From Flocculibacter collagenilyticus (lineage in GTDB: Bacteria > Pseudomonadota > Gammaproteobacteria > Enterobacterales > Alteromonadaceae): a stretch of 64,000 nt of DNA. The stretch's first letter is position 1; each line of letters opens with the position of its first letter. This document shows, in pieces, positions 54,013 to 62,942 of the stretch. Location: contig NZ_CP059888.1 of assembly GCF_016469335.1 (NCBI RefSeq), positions 1,116,001-1,180,000 of the forward strand. The letters run 5' to 3'. The notes beneath the pieces were generated by a model, which was not told where the DNA came from, made no database searches, and saw only the letters and a program-made list of their open reading frames with translations. Position numbers and translations under genes: made by a program.

Positions 54013-55944
54013 ATGAATAACTTATCCATAAAACAAAAAATCATATTTACACTAATTTCATTCGTTGTTTTTACCAGTGTATTGATTGGTTCGCTGAGTC
54101 AATGGACTGCTAAAAATATCATTGAAGAAAGGGTAGTAAGCACAGAGCTGCCAAATATTATTAAGCAAATTAGTGGTCAAATCGAAAAAGAAATTGCCTT
54201 GATGAAGGTGATTTCGCAACAGATAGCGAGCGATGCATTTATTCTTGATTGGAATGTAAACAAGCAAGATGCTGCTGGTGAAGCAATACTAATAGAAAAG
54301 CTAAAAAAAACGGTTGAACAAAATAACCTTAGTGCCGCCTCTTTTGCTGATAGATCTACTGCTAAATATTGGAATCAAGACGGCTTTTTAAGAACGCTAC
54401 AGCGCGGAGCGGCAGATAGTTGGTTTTTCTCATATATCGACAGTGGCGAACCTGTCATGGTGAGTATTTATCAGGAGCCTGATACAGGTAAAACTAACTT
54501 ATTTGTAAATTACCAGCAGCTCGGCGGTAGAGGCTTGTCAGGTACTGCAAAATCGTTCGACAACATTGTTGATATGCTTAACAGCTTTAAAATTGAAGAA
54601 TCTGGCTTTGTGTACTTGGTTAATAAACAAGGTGCCATACAAATTCACAAAGACCGTAGTAAAGTAGGTAAAAAGTCGTTGAGTGACATTTTGGGCGCTA
54701 ATACGGCGAATAATTTGTTATCTGAAAAGGCATTCAGCGCTTCAATACTAGAACTTGATGGTAAAGAAACAATAGTCGCCACAAGCTATGTGCCTAGTAT
54801 GCAGTGGTACGTTGTAGCACAGGTGCCTTATCATGAAATGTTTTCCAGACTAGATGCGGCATCATGGAAAATGATGCTTTGGACATTACTGGTCGTGTTA
54901 ATTTCTGGTGTTGTTGCGATGTTTATTGGCGGCTCAATTGCTAAACCTATTAATCATTTAGCTGAGCTATTTTTGCAAATGGGTAAAGGCGATGCAGATT
55001 TATCATATCGTTTACCTGAGTCGGGGCAAAAAGAGCTGGTTGATGTGGCAAAGGGTTATAACCAGTTTGCGCACAAGCTAGAAAGCGTTTTTGGCAGAAT
55101 AGCCAGTAGTGGTCATAAACTACGTGATGTGGCTGAAAGCTTAAAGCATAAAGCTGAAAATACCTTAGCCAGCTCGCAAGCGAACGACGATAACACTGCG
55201 CAAATTTCAAATACTTTGAGTGAGATTAACGTATCAGTGGTTGATGTAGCCAGAAATGCTGGTGATGCGGCAGATGTAGCAAGTCAAATACAGAAGAACG
55301 CCTCTATCATTCGCGATGTTGTAAGTAATACCATTGAAGATATTAATGGCTTGTCTCACAACATACATGATGTATCTAAAGTCATTGACTCATTGAATGA
55401 GAATACTGAAACAATAGTGAGTGCGCTAGAAGTCATTCAAACGATTTCCGATCAAACTAACTTACTTGCATTGAACGCCGCAATTGAGGCCGCGCGTGCG
55501 GGCGAACATGGAAGAGGCTTCGCGGTTGTTGCAGAAGAAGTTAGAAATTTAGCGAAGAAAACCGCTGACTCCACGCATGAAATTCAATCTATTATGGATG
55601 CATTAAAGTCTACGTCTGTTTCGGCATCGAGTGAAATTTCTCAGATTATTAAGCAATCTGAAATCACGACGAATTCAATCTCCAAGGCGGAAGAGATCTT
55701 ACGTGCCAACCGTGAAAACTTTAATCGAATATCTGATATGAACCGTTTGGTTGCTACTGCGACGGAAGAACAATCAGTCAGTTTAGAGAACATTAACCTA
55801 AATATGACCGACATTCAGGCTAATTCGCACAGTAATATGGAAAATGTATTAAGAATTGCTGATGAAACTAGCGAGCTTCATAAGCTAGCTGAAACGTTGG
55901 ATCAGCTGATTGGACAATTCGAAAGTGTTACAAGCCGTCGCTAG
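54013..55944 (+). CDS. Methyl-accepting chemotaxis protein with dCache sensor
   Basis: A 643-residue chemoreceptor. A first membrane helix (about 9-28) and a second (about 283-305) flank a periplasmic dCache-type ligand domain with the [17 protein letters not shown] and [17 protein letters not shown] blocks of Cache sensors. A HAMP linker follows (about 306-360), then a long signalling coiled coil with the hairpin tip [19 protein letters not shown], which contacts CheA/CheW. The ligand is unknown. It is inserted between tgt and yajC, which are adjacent in many gammaproteobacteria, and has terminator-like hairpins on both sides, so it looks like an independent unit. Confidence 0.93.
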   Translation: MNNLSIKQKIIFTLISFVVFTSVLIGSLSQWTAKNIIEERVVSTELPNIIKQISGQIEKEIALMKVISQQIASDAFILDWNVNKQDAAGEAILIEKLKKTVEQNNLSAASFADRSTAKYWNQDGFLRTLQRGAADSWFFSYIDSGEPVMVSIYQEPDTGKTNLFVNYQQLGGRGLSGTAKSFDNIVDMLNSFKIEESGFVYLVNKQGAIQIHKDRSKVGKKSLSDILGANTANNLLSEKAFSASILELDGKETIVATSYVPSMQWYVVAQVPYHEMFSRLDAASWKMMLWTLLVVLISGVVAMFIGGSIAKPINHLAELFLQMGKGDADLSYRLPESGQKELVDVAKGYNQFAHKLESVFGRIASSGHKLRDVAESLKHKAENTLASSQANDDNTAQISNTLSEINVSVVDVARNAGDAADVASQIQKNASIIRDVVSNTIEDINGLSHNIHDVSKVIDSLNENTETIVSALEVIQTISDQTNLLALNAAIEAARAGEHGRGFAVVAEEVRNLAKKTADSTHEIQSIMDALKSTSVSASSEISQIIKQSEITTNSISKAEEILRANRENFNRISDMNRLVATATEEQSVSLENINLNMTDIQANSHSNMENVLRIADETSELHKLAETLDQLIGQFESVTSRR

Positions 55945-55991
55945 GTCTTAAATACGGCGTTACTTTCGTTTATTTAAGCTTTGCCTGAAGA

Positions 55992-56018
55992 TGTATCCCT
56001 AATTCGTTTAGGGATACA
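55992..56018 (+). terminator. Hairpin after the chemoreceptor gene
   Basis: A perfect 11-bp stem (TGTATCCCTAA / TTAGGGATACA) with a 5-base loop. It is followed by AATTTATC rather than a clean T run. Its position between two units makes termination likely. Confidence 0.55.
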
Positions 56019-56121
56019 AATTTATCTGGAGATTTTTCGTTAAAATCTGCTGAAAAACTCCACACCTCCTGTGTTCCTTCTGCTAGAATAGCTGCAATTT
56101 TTGTGCTGGGAAAGTACAACA

Positions 56122-56187
56122 ATGAATAGCAGGGTTGAGAATGTAAATTTAAGCCCCCACTATTCCTTCAATAACAAAGTAAAGTAA
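56122..56187 (+). other. Candidate 21-codon leader ORF upstream of yajC
   Basis: A complete frame starting MNSRVENVNLSPHYSF and ending NNKVK, preceded by a weak GGGAAAG and ending 60 bases before yajC. It has no signal sequence and is shorter than known Sec-monitoring arrest peptides (SecM, VemP), so a regulatory role is only a possibility. Confidence 0.2.
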
Positions 56188-56247
56188 CTTAGCTTTTACT
56201 TATGGTTGCTTTATATAAAACAAGTCTATGTAGTAAGGGGATCCTCA

Positions 56248-56574
56248 ATGTTTATAAGTAATGCCTACGCGCAAACTGCTGCACCACAAGGTGGTGGCAT
56301 GGAATTTTTAGTAATGATCGGTATTTTCGGTCTTATTTTCTATTTCCTAATTTATCGTCCACAAGCTAAGCGTGTAAAAGAGCACAAAGAATTGCTAAAT
56401 GCGATTAGCAAAAACGATGAAGTATTAACACAAGGTGGCTTAGTTGGTCGTGTTGTAAAAGTCTCTGATGAAAAAGATTTTGTATTAGTAGCATTAAATG
56501 ATGAAGTAGAAGTGACTGTTCAGAAATCGTCTGTTACTGCTGTTTTACCGAAAGGCACGATGAAGTCGCTGTAA
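56248..56574 (+). CDS. yajC: Preprotein translocase accessory subunit YajC
   Basis: A 108-residue inner-membrane protein that associates with SecDF in the Sec translocon. ATG at 56248 has AAGGGG seven bases upstream; an upstream start at 56206 adds residues not found in the family. After a short N-terminus with an AYAQ cleavage-like site comes one membrane helix (about 18-38, ending in IYRPQAKR) and a cytoplasmic domain with TQGGLVGRVVKV. secD follows 22 bases after its stop. Confidence 0.95.
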   Translation: MFISNAYAQTAAPQGGGMEFLVMIGIFGLIFYFLIYRPQAKRVKEHKELLNAISKNDEVLTQGGLVGRVVKVSDEKDFVLVALNDEVEVTVQKSSVTAVLPKGTMKSL

Positions 56575-56596
56575 TAACAATTAGGGATTATTAACT

Positions 56597-58468
56597 GTGT
56601 TAAACAAATATCCATTATGGAAATACATAATGGTGCTGATGGTTCTAGCAATAGGATTTTTATACGCAGCACCAAATTTGTACGGGGAAAATCCTTCCGT
56701 ACAAATATCAGGCACTAGAAACGCGGTAGTAGACGTAAGCACTCAAGATAAAATTAAAGCTGCACTAGATGAAAATAGCATAAGCTTTTTAAAGATGACG
56801 TTGGAAGATGAGCGTATTTTAGTGCGTTTTACAGATACTAACGATCAACTTAAAGCAAAAGATATTATCGCTAATACCTTAAGCGACAAATATATTACCG
56901 CTTTAAACTTAGCGCCTGCACAACCTGAATGGCTGAAAAACATTGGTGGTAATCCAATGAAGTTAGGCTTAGATTTACGTGGTGGTGTTCACTTTACTAT
57001 GGCGGTAGATATGGACGCGGCCATTGATGCTGCAAAAGAAGGCATGGTAGCTGACTTTAAAAGTGACTTATTAGGCGAGAAGATCCGTTATAGTTCAATT
57101 AAAGAAATTTCTGGTAAGCAAGGTGTTGTGGTTAAGTTCCGTAATGCTGAAGACTTAGAAAATGGCCGAAAGCTATTAAAGAAAAACTATCGCGATTTAA
57201 TTGTTGAAGAAGATGGCTCAACGGATGCACTTGACGTTACCGCGGTAATGACAGAGCAAAAACTAAAAGAAACGAAAGAGTATGCGCTACAACAAAACAT
57301 AACGATTATTCGTAATCGTGTAAATGAAATTGGTGTTGCTGAGCCACTGGTTCAACGCCAAGGTGCAGATCGTATTGTTGTACAACTTCCGGGTATTCAA
57401 GATACCGCGCGTGCCAAGCAAATTCTTAATGCGACTGCAACATTAGAATTCCGTTTAGCTGATGTTAAAACCGATATGCGAGATGCGCTAAATGGTCGTG
57501 TACCAGGTAGTTCAGAAATTATCCCTCGCCGTGATAATGGTCAACCCGTGTTAGTTAAAAAACGTGTAATGCTTCGTGGTGACCGTATAGTTGGTGCTTC
57601 TTCAAGTTTTGATGAAAATGGTCGTCCTCAAGTAAACATTAAGCTTGATGCAAAAGGTGGCAATATCATGTCACGCTTTTCAAAAGATAACGTTGGTAAG
57701 CCAATGGCATCGGTATTCATAGAATACAAGCCAACAACACGCGTTAGTAAGGACGGTAAACCAGAATTCAAAAAAGTGGTTGAAATCTTAAACGTAGCAA
57801 CGATTCAAACGCGCTTAGGCCGTAACTTCCGTATTACTGGTTTAGACTCTCCTCAAGAAGCACATAACCTTGCACTTTTACTTCGCTCTGGTGCGTTAAT
57901 TGCGCCAATACAAATTGTTGAAGAGCGTACGGTTGGACCAAGCCTTGGCCAAGAAAATATCAACAAAGGCGTACAAGCTGTGGTGCTAGGTTTCGCACTA
58001 GTCTTGTTATTTATGCTGGTTTATTACAAAAAGTTTGGTTTGGTTGCGAACTTAGCGCTAGCTGCAAACTTAGTATTAATCATTGGTGTGATGTCGATGA
58101 TCCCAGGTGCAACACTTACCTTACCGGGCATTGCGGGTATTGTATTAACCGTAGGTATGGCGGTCGATGCTAACGTGCTGATATTTGAACGTATACGTGA
58201 AGAAATTCGTGACGGTCGCTCACCACAACAAGCTATTCATCATGGTTATGATAGCGCATTTTCGACCATTGCAGATGCCAACATCACTACATTTATTGCA
58301 GCGGTAATATTATTTGCTGTAGGTACAGGTCCAATTAAAGGGTTTGCGGTAACATTAGCAATAGGTATTCTTACCTCAATGTTTACAGCAATTGTTGGTA
58401 CCCGTGCAGTCGTAAATGCAGTGTGGGGCGGTAAGTCTGTTAAAGAAGTTGAAAAACTGTCCATCTAA
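56597..58468 (+). CDS. secD: Protein translocase subunit SecD
   Basis: Uses the proton gradient to pull proteins through the Sec channel on the periplasmic side. It has 623 residues: a first membrane helix (about 9-25), a large periplasmic P1 domain with the [16 protein letters not shown] block (D1) near 123-138, and five C-terminal helices with [10 protein letters not shown] near the end. The start is GTG, 10 bases after AGGG. secF begins 12 bases after its stop. Confidence 0.96.
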   Translation: MLNKYPLWKYIMVLMVLAIGFLYAAPNLYGENPSVQISGTRNAVVDVSTQDKIKAALDENSISFLKMTLEDERILVRFTDTNDQLKAKDIIANTLSDKYITALNLAPAQPEWLKNIGGNPMKLGLDLRGGVHFTMAVDMDAAIDAAKEGMVADFKSDLLGEKIRYSSIKEISGKQGVVVKFRNAEDLENGRKLLKKNYRDLIVEEDGSTDALDVTAVMTEQKLKETKEYALQQNITIIRNRVNEIGVAEPLVQRQGADRIVVQLPGIQDTARAKQILNATATLEFRLADVKTDMRDALNGRVPGSSEIIPRRDNGQPVLVKKRVMLRGDRIVGASSSFDENGRPQVNIKLDAKGGNIMSRFSKDNVGKPMASVFIEYKPTTRVSKDGKPEFKKVVEILNVATIQTRLGRNFRITGLDSPQEAHNLALLLRSGALIAPIQIVEERTVGPSLGQENINKGVQAVVLGFALVLLFMLVYYKKFGLVANLALAANLVLIIGVMSMIPGATLTLPGIAGIVLTVGMAVDANVLIFERIREEIRDGRSPQQAIHHGYDSAFSTIADANITTFIAAVILFAVGTGPIKGFAVTLAIGILTSMFTAIVGTRAVVNAVWGGKSVKEVEKLSI

Positions 58469-58480
58469 CCGGAGACGATG

Positions 58481-59425
58481 ATGCAATTACTTAAATTAAA
58501 AGAAACCATAGGTTTCATGAATGTACGCGTTCCGGCGATGTTATTGTCAGGCTTATTGTTAGCTGCTTCAATTATTTCGTTTGCTACGCAAGGCTTAAAT
58601 TGGGGGTTAGACTTTACTGGTGGTACGCAAATAGAGGTAGGGTTTGAAAAACCAGCCAATTTAAAAGAAGTGCGTACACTGTTAGCTGATGCAGGCTTTA
58701 CGGATGCCGTAGTACAAAACTTTGGTACTAGCCGTGAAGTGCTGGTGCGTATTCCTGTGCTTGAAGGTACTGACAATAAAACATTAGGCAATGACATTGT
58801 TGCTGCAATTAATGCGGGTGCAGACCAAGCTGAAATGCGCAGAATAGAATTTGTTGGCCCAAGTGTTGGTAATGAACTACGCGAACAAGGCGGGTTAGCA
58901 ATGCTAGCTGCACTATTGTGTATTTTAGCTTACGTTGCGATGCGATTTGAATGGCGCTTCGCTTTAGGCTCTGTTATTGCACTTGCGCATGATGTGATTT
59001 TAACGGTCGGGTTATTCTCGATACTAGGTCTTGAGTTTGACTTAACTGTATTAGCAGCAGTACTCGCCGTAATTGGTTATTCACTAAACGATACAATTGT
59101 TGTGTCTGACCGTATTCGTGAAAACTTCCGCAAAATTCGCAACGGCACACCTAAAGAAATTATTGATATTTCATTAACGCAAACGTTAAATCGTACGTTA
59201 GTTACCTCAATAACAACGTTGCTTGTACTAATGGCGCTGTTTTTCCAAGGTGGCGCATTAATACACGGCTTTGCTACGGCATTATTGTTTGGTGTATTTA
59301 TTGGTACTTATTCATCAATTTATGTAGCTAGCTCAGTGGCGCTATCTTTAGGTATAAGTAAAGAAGACTTAATACCAGTAGAAGTTGAAAAAGAAGGTGC
59401 AGATCAAGAAGCGATGATGCCGTAG
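58481..59425 (+). CDS. secF: Protein translocase subunit SecF
   Basis: Partner of SecD in the SecDF-YajC complex. It has 314 residues: a first membrane helix, a periplasmic domain opening with GLDFTGGTQIEVGF, and five C-terminal helices including YSLNDTIVVSDRIREN. Two ATG codons stand in a row; I choose the second (58481), six bases after GGAG, while the first is only three bases away. A strong terminator follows. Confidence 0.95.
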   Translation: MQLLKLKETIGFMNVRVPAMLLSGLLLAASIISFATQGLNWGLDFTGGTQIEVGFEKPANLKEVRTLLADAGFTDAVVQNFGTSREVLVRIPVLEGTDNKTLGNDIVAAINAGADQAEMRRIEFVGPSVGNELREQGGLAMLAALLCILAYVAMRFEWRFALGSVIALAHDVILTVGLFSILGLEFDLTVLAAVLAVIGYSLNDTIVVSDRIRENFRKIRNGTPKEIIDISLTQTLNRTLVTSITTLLVLMALFFQGGALIHGFATALLFGVFIGTYSSIYVASSVALSLGISKEDLIPVEVEKEGADQEAMMP

Positions 59426-59460
59426 AGGCTTTCGTGGTATTATTGCACTTTATATCTTTT

Positions 59461-59485
59461 AAAACCGCCTAGTTCAGGCGGTTTT
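59461..59485 (+). terminator. Terminator of yajC-secD-secF
   Basis: AAAACCGCCT and AGGCGGTTTT form a 10-bp stem with a 5-base loop, followed by TCTTTTTAT. It also lies at the end of the convergent TonB-receptor gene. Confidence 0.85.
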
Positions 59486-59512
59486 TCTTTTTATAAGCGT
59501 TTGAAATTTTAT

Positions 59513-61612
59513 TTAAAAGGTATATTGCACTCCTACCATACCATTAATGCTAGGCTGCGGAATAACTGCATTATCCACTTCTCTAATGCCAACATGCTCA
59601 ATGTTGCGATTCAATAAATTATTTATTTTTACATACCAACGCCATTGTTTATTGTGTTTAGGGCCAGTTATCGCCGTATCTATTAAATGATAACTTGGGC
59701 CTTGTTTACTGTCAGAAAATAGTGGGTTACTAGGTAGCGTTGTAGGATTGTCTACCCATTTAAACTGTGTGGATAACGTAAAGTGATCGAATTGATAGCT
59801 TACGCCAGCCCACAGTTTATGCTTAGAGATTAATGGTGTTGGCTGAGGTACTGGCGAGCTTTTATTTGTGGCATCGGCAAATGAGTAATGTGCATAATAA
59901 GTAAATTTATTAAATTTAGCGTTTAGTGATATATCGACCCCTTGGGTATTTTCTTTTCCGATATTTTCAAATCGTAACCCAGCAGTGTAGTCATTGGCAA
60001 TTGGGTTATATATTCGCTCTAAGGGGGTATAGCGTATTAAGTCGCTTAACTGACTTTCGTAATAAGATGCTCTAAATATATAGTGTTGGTTAATTCGATT
60101 GAAGTAGAGTAACTCCCAGCTTTTCACTTGTTGGTTTTTTAAATTGAAATCTTGCGTGGTGTTAGGTGTCATGTAAAGCGCGGCATTTCCCCATTGTTCA
60201 TTAACATAATAAAGTGATGGAGCCTGAAAGGCAGTGCCGTATAGTAGCTTTATACTACTGGTTGGGTTTAGGGTGTAACATAAAGAGATACGTTCAGTTG
60301 TGTTACTGCCATACTTTGTGGAGTGATCGAAGCGAAATGCAGCTTGTACCGAAAATTTATCATTAACCCTGTAATTAATTTCATTGAATAGTGCTGACTT
60401 AGTTTCCCACTGGCGAGTGGCTTTTAGCTGAGTTGCTGTTTCTTTACTGTAGGGTATGGTGGACGTGCCAAATACAGCGTCGTTAGCGAAAGGAGGTATA
60501 CTGCGAATACGGATGGCTTCACCACCAAACAAAACATGCCATTTGGTTTTAGGTTTATAGGTATAGGTGATTCTGGCTTTTAGACTCTCATCTTCGGTAT
60601 AACGATAAATTGGTATAAACTCTTGATATGATATATCGGTAAACTCAAGAAATTTGGCATCTTCATCCACTGCAAAGTCGTGATATGAAAAATCAATATC
60701 TAATTCAGCGTATTCGGAGTGGTACTGCCAATTTAACCAATAAATATCATTAGTAAACATCCACCGGTTTTCTTTATTAAGAATGGTAAGGTGAGGTGAG
60801 CGACCTTGACCAATGCCTCTGCCACCACCTTCTTCAAACTTTTGTCGAAAGAAGCCGCCTTTTAAATTATTCCATTGCCACTCAAGTAAAATATTATAGT
60901 CATTAATAGGTTGTTCAAATTCAGGATTTAAAGGAGGTTGATACCTAGCAACTGCTTGTTGATACGCCTCACCATCAAAATCAAATCCATCAGATTTAAA
61001 TTGGCGTGCAAAAACGCGCAGCCACTTGTTTTCATTCTGTTTGTATTGGCTTTCAAACCAGAAGTCATAACTGGAATAACTACCCGCTGCAACACCAGCA
61101 CGTTGCTGGTTTATTGACACATTATTTGCAGTCACAATATTAATAATGCCAGAAAACGCATCTGGTCCGTGAACAACAGATGTTGAGCCGTACACAACTT
61201 CAACTGAGTGGGCGAGCTTTAAAGAAATAGAATTACCAATAGAAATAGGAAAACCCGTTTGAGCATTTAGCCTTCTGCCATTTAACATAACAAGAAAGCG
61301 GTCATTCCCGTTAATACCGCGAATTGAATAATACTCACCGTACCAATAGCTATTATCAGTAAGGTCGATCCCCGGCACATGTTGTAGTAATTCACTTAAA
61401 TCATTTACCGCCATGGTGTCTAAGGTTGCTCTGTCATATACCAGTACCCTTGCTGGCGACTCTAAAAGGGAGTTATTGAGCATTGAGGCACCATATACGG
61501 GCAACTGTAATAGTTCAGAGAGAGATAATGAAAACAAGTCATCAGTATTGTTAGCTGAAGTTGCAGAGCAGCTAATTAAGCAACACAAAACGCAAGCGGT
61601 TCTAAATAACAT
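59513..61612 (-). CDS. TonB-dependent outer membrane receptor
   Basis: An outer-membrane active transporter energised by TonB. The start at 61612 gives about 699 residues; a GTG two codons upstream is an alternative. A signal peptide ends near ATSA-NN. The plug domain (about 45-160) has VPGIDLTDNSYWYGEYYSIRG and NGRRLNAQTGF, and the 22-strand barrel ends in VGVQYTF with the C-terminal Phe needed for outer-membrane assembly. The substrate is unknown. I see no Fur box in the promoter region, unlike typical siderophore receptors, and no vitamin B12 riboswitch. Confidence 0.88.
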   Translation of the reverse strand: MLFRTACVLCCLISCSATSANNTDDLFSLSLSELLQLPVYGASMLNNSLLESPARVLVYDRATLDTMAVNDLSELLQHVPGIDLTDNSYWYGEYYSIRGINGNDRFLVMLNGRRLNAQTGFPISIGNSISLKLAHSVEVVYGSTSVVHGPDAFSGIINIVTANNVSINQQRAGVAAGSYSSYDFWFESQYKQNENKWLRVFARQFKSDGFDFDGEAYQQAVARYQPPLNPEFEQPINDYNILLEWQWNNLKGGFFRQKFEEGGGRGIGQGRSPHLTILNKENRWMFTNDIYWLNWQYHSEYAELDIDFSYHDFAVDEDAKFLEFTDISYQEFIPIYRYTEDESLKARITYTYKPKTKWHVLFGGEAIRIRSIPPFANDAVFGTSTIPYSKETATQLKATRQWETKSALFNEINYRVNDKFSVQAAFRFDHSTKYGSNTTERISLCYTLNPTSSIKLLYGTAFQAPSLYYVNEQWGNAALYMTPNTTQDFNLKNQQVKSWELLYFNRINQHYIFRASYYESQLSDLIRYTPLERIYNPIANDYTAGLRFENIGKENTQGVDISLNAKFNKFTYYAHYSFADATNKSSPVPQPTPLISKHKLWAGVSYQFDHFTLSTQFKWVDNPTTLPSNPLFSDSKQGPSYHLIDTAITGPKHNKQWRWYVKINNLLNRNIEHVGIREVDNAVIPQPSINGMVGVQYTF

Positions 61613-61861
61613 AAACACCCAAACGCTGTAACTAAGTTAATGAGCTTTAATCATAAAAGCTGTGTAAAGACATTTCACTTAACTATAGTACAGTTATTAA
61701 AAGCTAGGGCATGATGACTGTTTATCAATGAACTTGAATGATGGTGGTGTTTATTACTTACACTGTGTTATTGCGAATAACTTCACTTATTATCCCTTGC
61801 CTATATAAATGATAAATACGTACTAATTACTTATTGTTATACTTAAGATTATGTCAAAGTG

Positions 61862-62248
61862 ATGGGAAAAACATTTATGGATCACAGTCCTCAATTTGTG
61901 AATATAGTGAACGATGCTAAATCGCGTATAAACGAAGTAAGTATCAGCTTTATTCGTGAGCAATTCGCCAATCAAAACCAACTTAATCTTATTGATGTGC
62001 GTGAAGAAAGTGAGTGGCAACAAGGTCATTGGCCTTCAGCTGTGCACATTGGTAAAGGGGTGATTGAAAGAGACATAGAGAAGCGTTTTCCTGACTTTGC
62101 TACGCCGCTGTATTTATATTGTGGTGGAGGATATCGTTCAGCATTGGCTGCTGATGCATTGCAAAAAATGGGGTATAACAATGTATTTTCAGTTGATGGA
62201 GGCTATCGTGCATGGAGCGAAGCTGGCTATCCTATTGATACTCAATAA
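61862..62248 (+). CDS. Rhodanese-like domain protein
   Basis: A 128-residue single-domain rhodanese. In the numbering from a GTG one codon earlier, the active-site Cys88 is in YCGGGYRSA, LIDVREESEW precedes it, and the domain ends with VDGGYRAWSEAGYP. It probably carries sulfur as a persulfide, but the partner is unknown. The N-terminal 30 residues are an extra helix. An in-frame ATG five codons in is an alternative start. A TTATACTTAAG near 61837 could be its -10 element. Confidence 0.88.
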   Translation: MGKTFMDHSPQFVNIVNDAKSRINEVSISFIREQFANQNQLNLIDVREESEWQQGHWPSAVHIGKGVIERDIEKRFPDFATPLYLYCGGGYRSALAADALQKMGYNNVFSVDGGYRAWSEAGYPIDTQ

Positions 62249-62262
62249 AGATAACCATCAAT

Positions 62263-62823
62263 ATGATAGGTGTCGGCTGTAGCAAACCAAAAGTCATTTT
62301 ACATGTTCAAAATCACCCACCTTTGGACGAGTATAAACAACTTATCAATGAAGGCGTATATCGACCACTTAGAGCCGACGAGATAAAAAATATTATTAGT
62401 CAGAGTGGTAATCATTGGCGCAAGATATTTTCAATTTATGCCAAGTTGCTTTTCGCTATTACAAAGGCTCAATACCAGCATCATTCTCAAAGAAGCCTAC
62501 CTAACACTTGGCAAGACTATCGGGATACCGTGCTATTAACTGAACACTGTATTGGTGCAATTCAATGGGAGAGTGATGCTCATTGCTTTAGTTGCGCTGG
62601 GGTACATTTAATTTGTGGCTTTACTTATGCAGCAGCTTTATTGCCTGATGTGAACTGGCAAAAAGAAAAAAATGGTGAACCTGTAAGGTTATGGCAATTA
62701 ACATCTGAAGTTAGCAGCATTGATAAGGCAGAAGATGGTTCAGCAATATGGACAGTACCATATTTTGATTACCGGCAATTTCCCAATGCATTAATTGAAG
62801 AGGCACTAAATACGATTTTTTAA
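62263..62823 (+). CDS. Hypothetical protein, co-transcribed with the rhodanese
   Basis: I do not recognise this 186-residue protein. It appears soluble, with three cysteines (Cys95, Cys108 and Cys111) and Cys118 around the HCFSCAGVHLICGF block (107-120). It also contains RKIFSIYAKLLFAIT and repeated Trp residues (IQWES, VNWQKE, LWQLT). No signal peptide or membrane helix is convincing. It starts 14 bases after the rhodanese stop, which makes an operon probable and suggests a sulfur- or redox-related context; that is inference only. Confidence 0.65.
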   Translation: MIGVGCSKPKVILHVQNHPPLDEYKQLINEGVYRPLRADEIKNIISQSGNHWRKIFSIYAKLLFAITKAQYQHHSQRSLPNTWQDYRDTVLLTEHCIGAIQWESDAHCFSCAGVHLICGFTYAAALLPDVNWQKEKNGEPVRLWQLTSEVSSIDKAEDGSAIWTVPYFDYRQFPNALIEEALNTIF

Positions 62824-62942
62824 CTGAATAAAGGAAATGATAATTTAAAAAGCGGAACTGTTGTCAATTTAGCCACAGTGGTATTTGGTGTGTGTTTTCA
62901 TCTACTCATTTATTCTAGAATACACACACTTACTAATGGTAT

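Larger units (their letters stand above)
55945..56247 (+). other. Leader region of yajC-secD-secF, 303 bases
   Basis: Contains three notable items. One is the terminator-like hairpin at 55992-56018 ending the chemoreceptor gene. The second is an imperfect inverted repeat at 56027-56062 (TGGAGATTTTTC / GAAAAACTCCA). The third is a 21-codon frame at 56122-56187 (MNSRVENVNLSPHYSF...). A TAGAAT near 56093 could be a -10 element. No longer gene is present. Confidence 0.5.
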
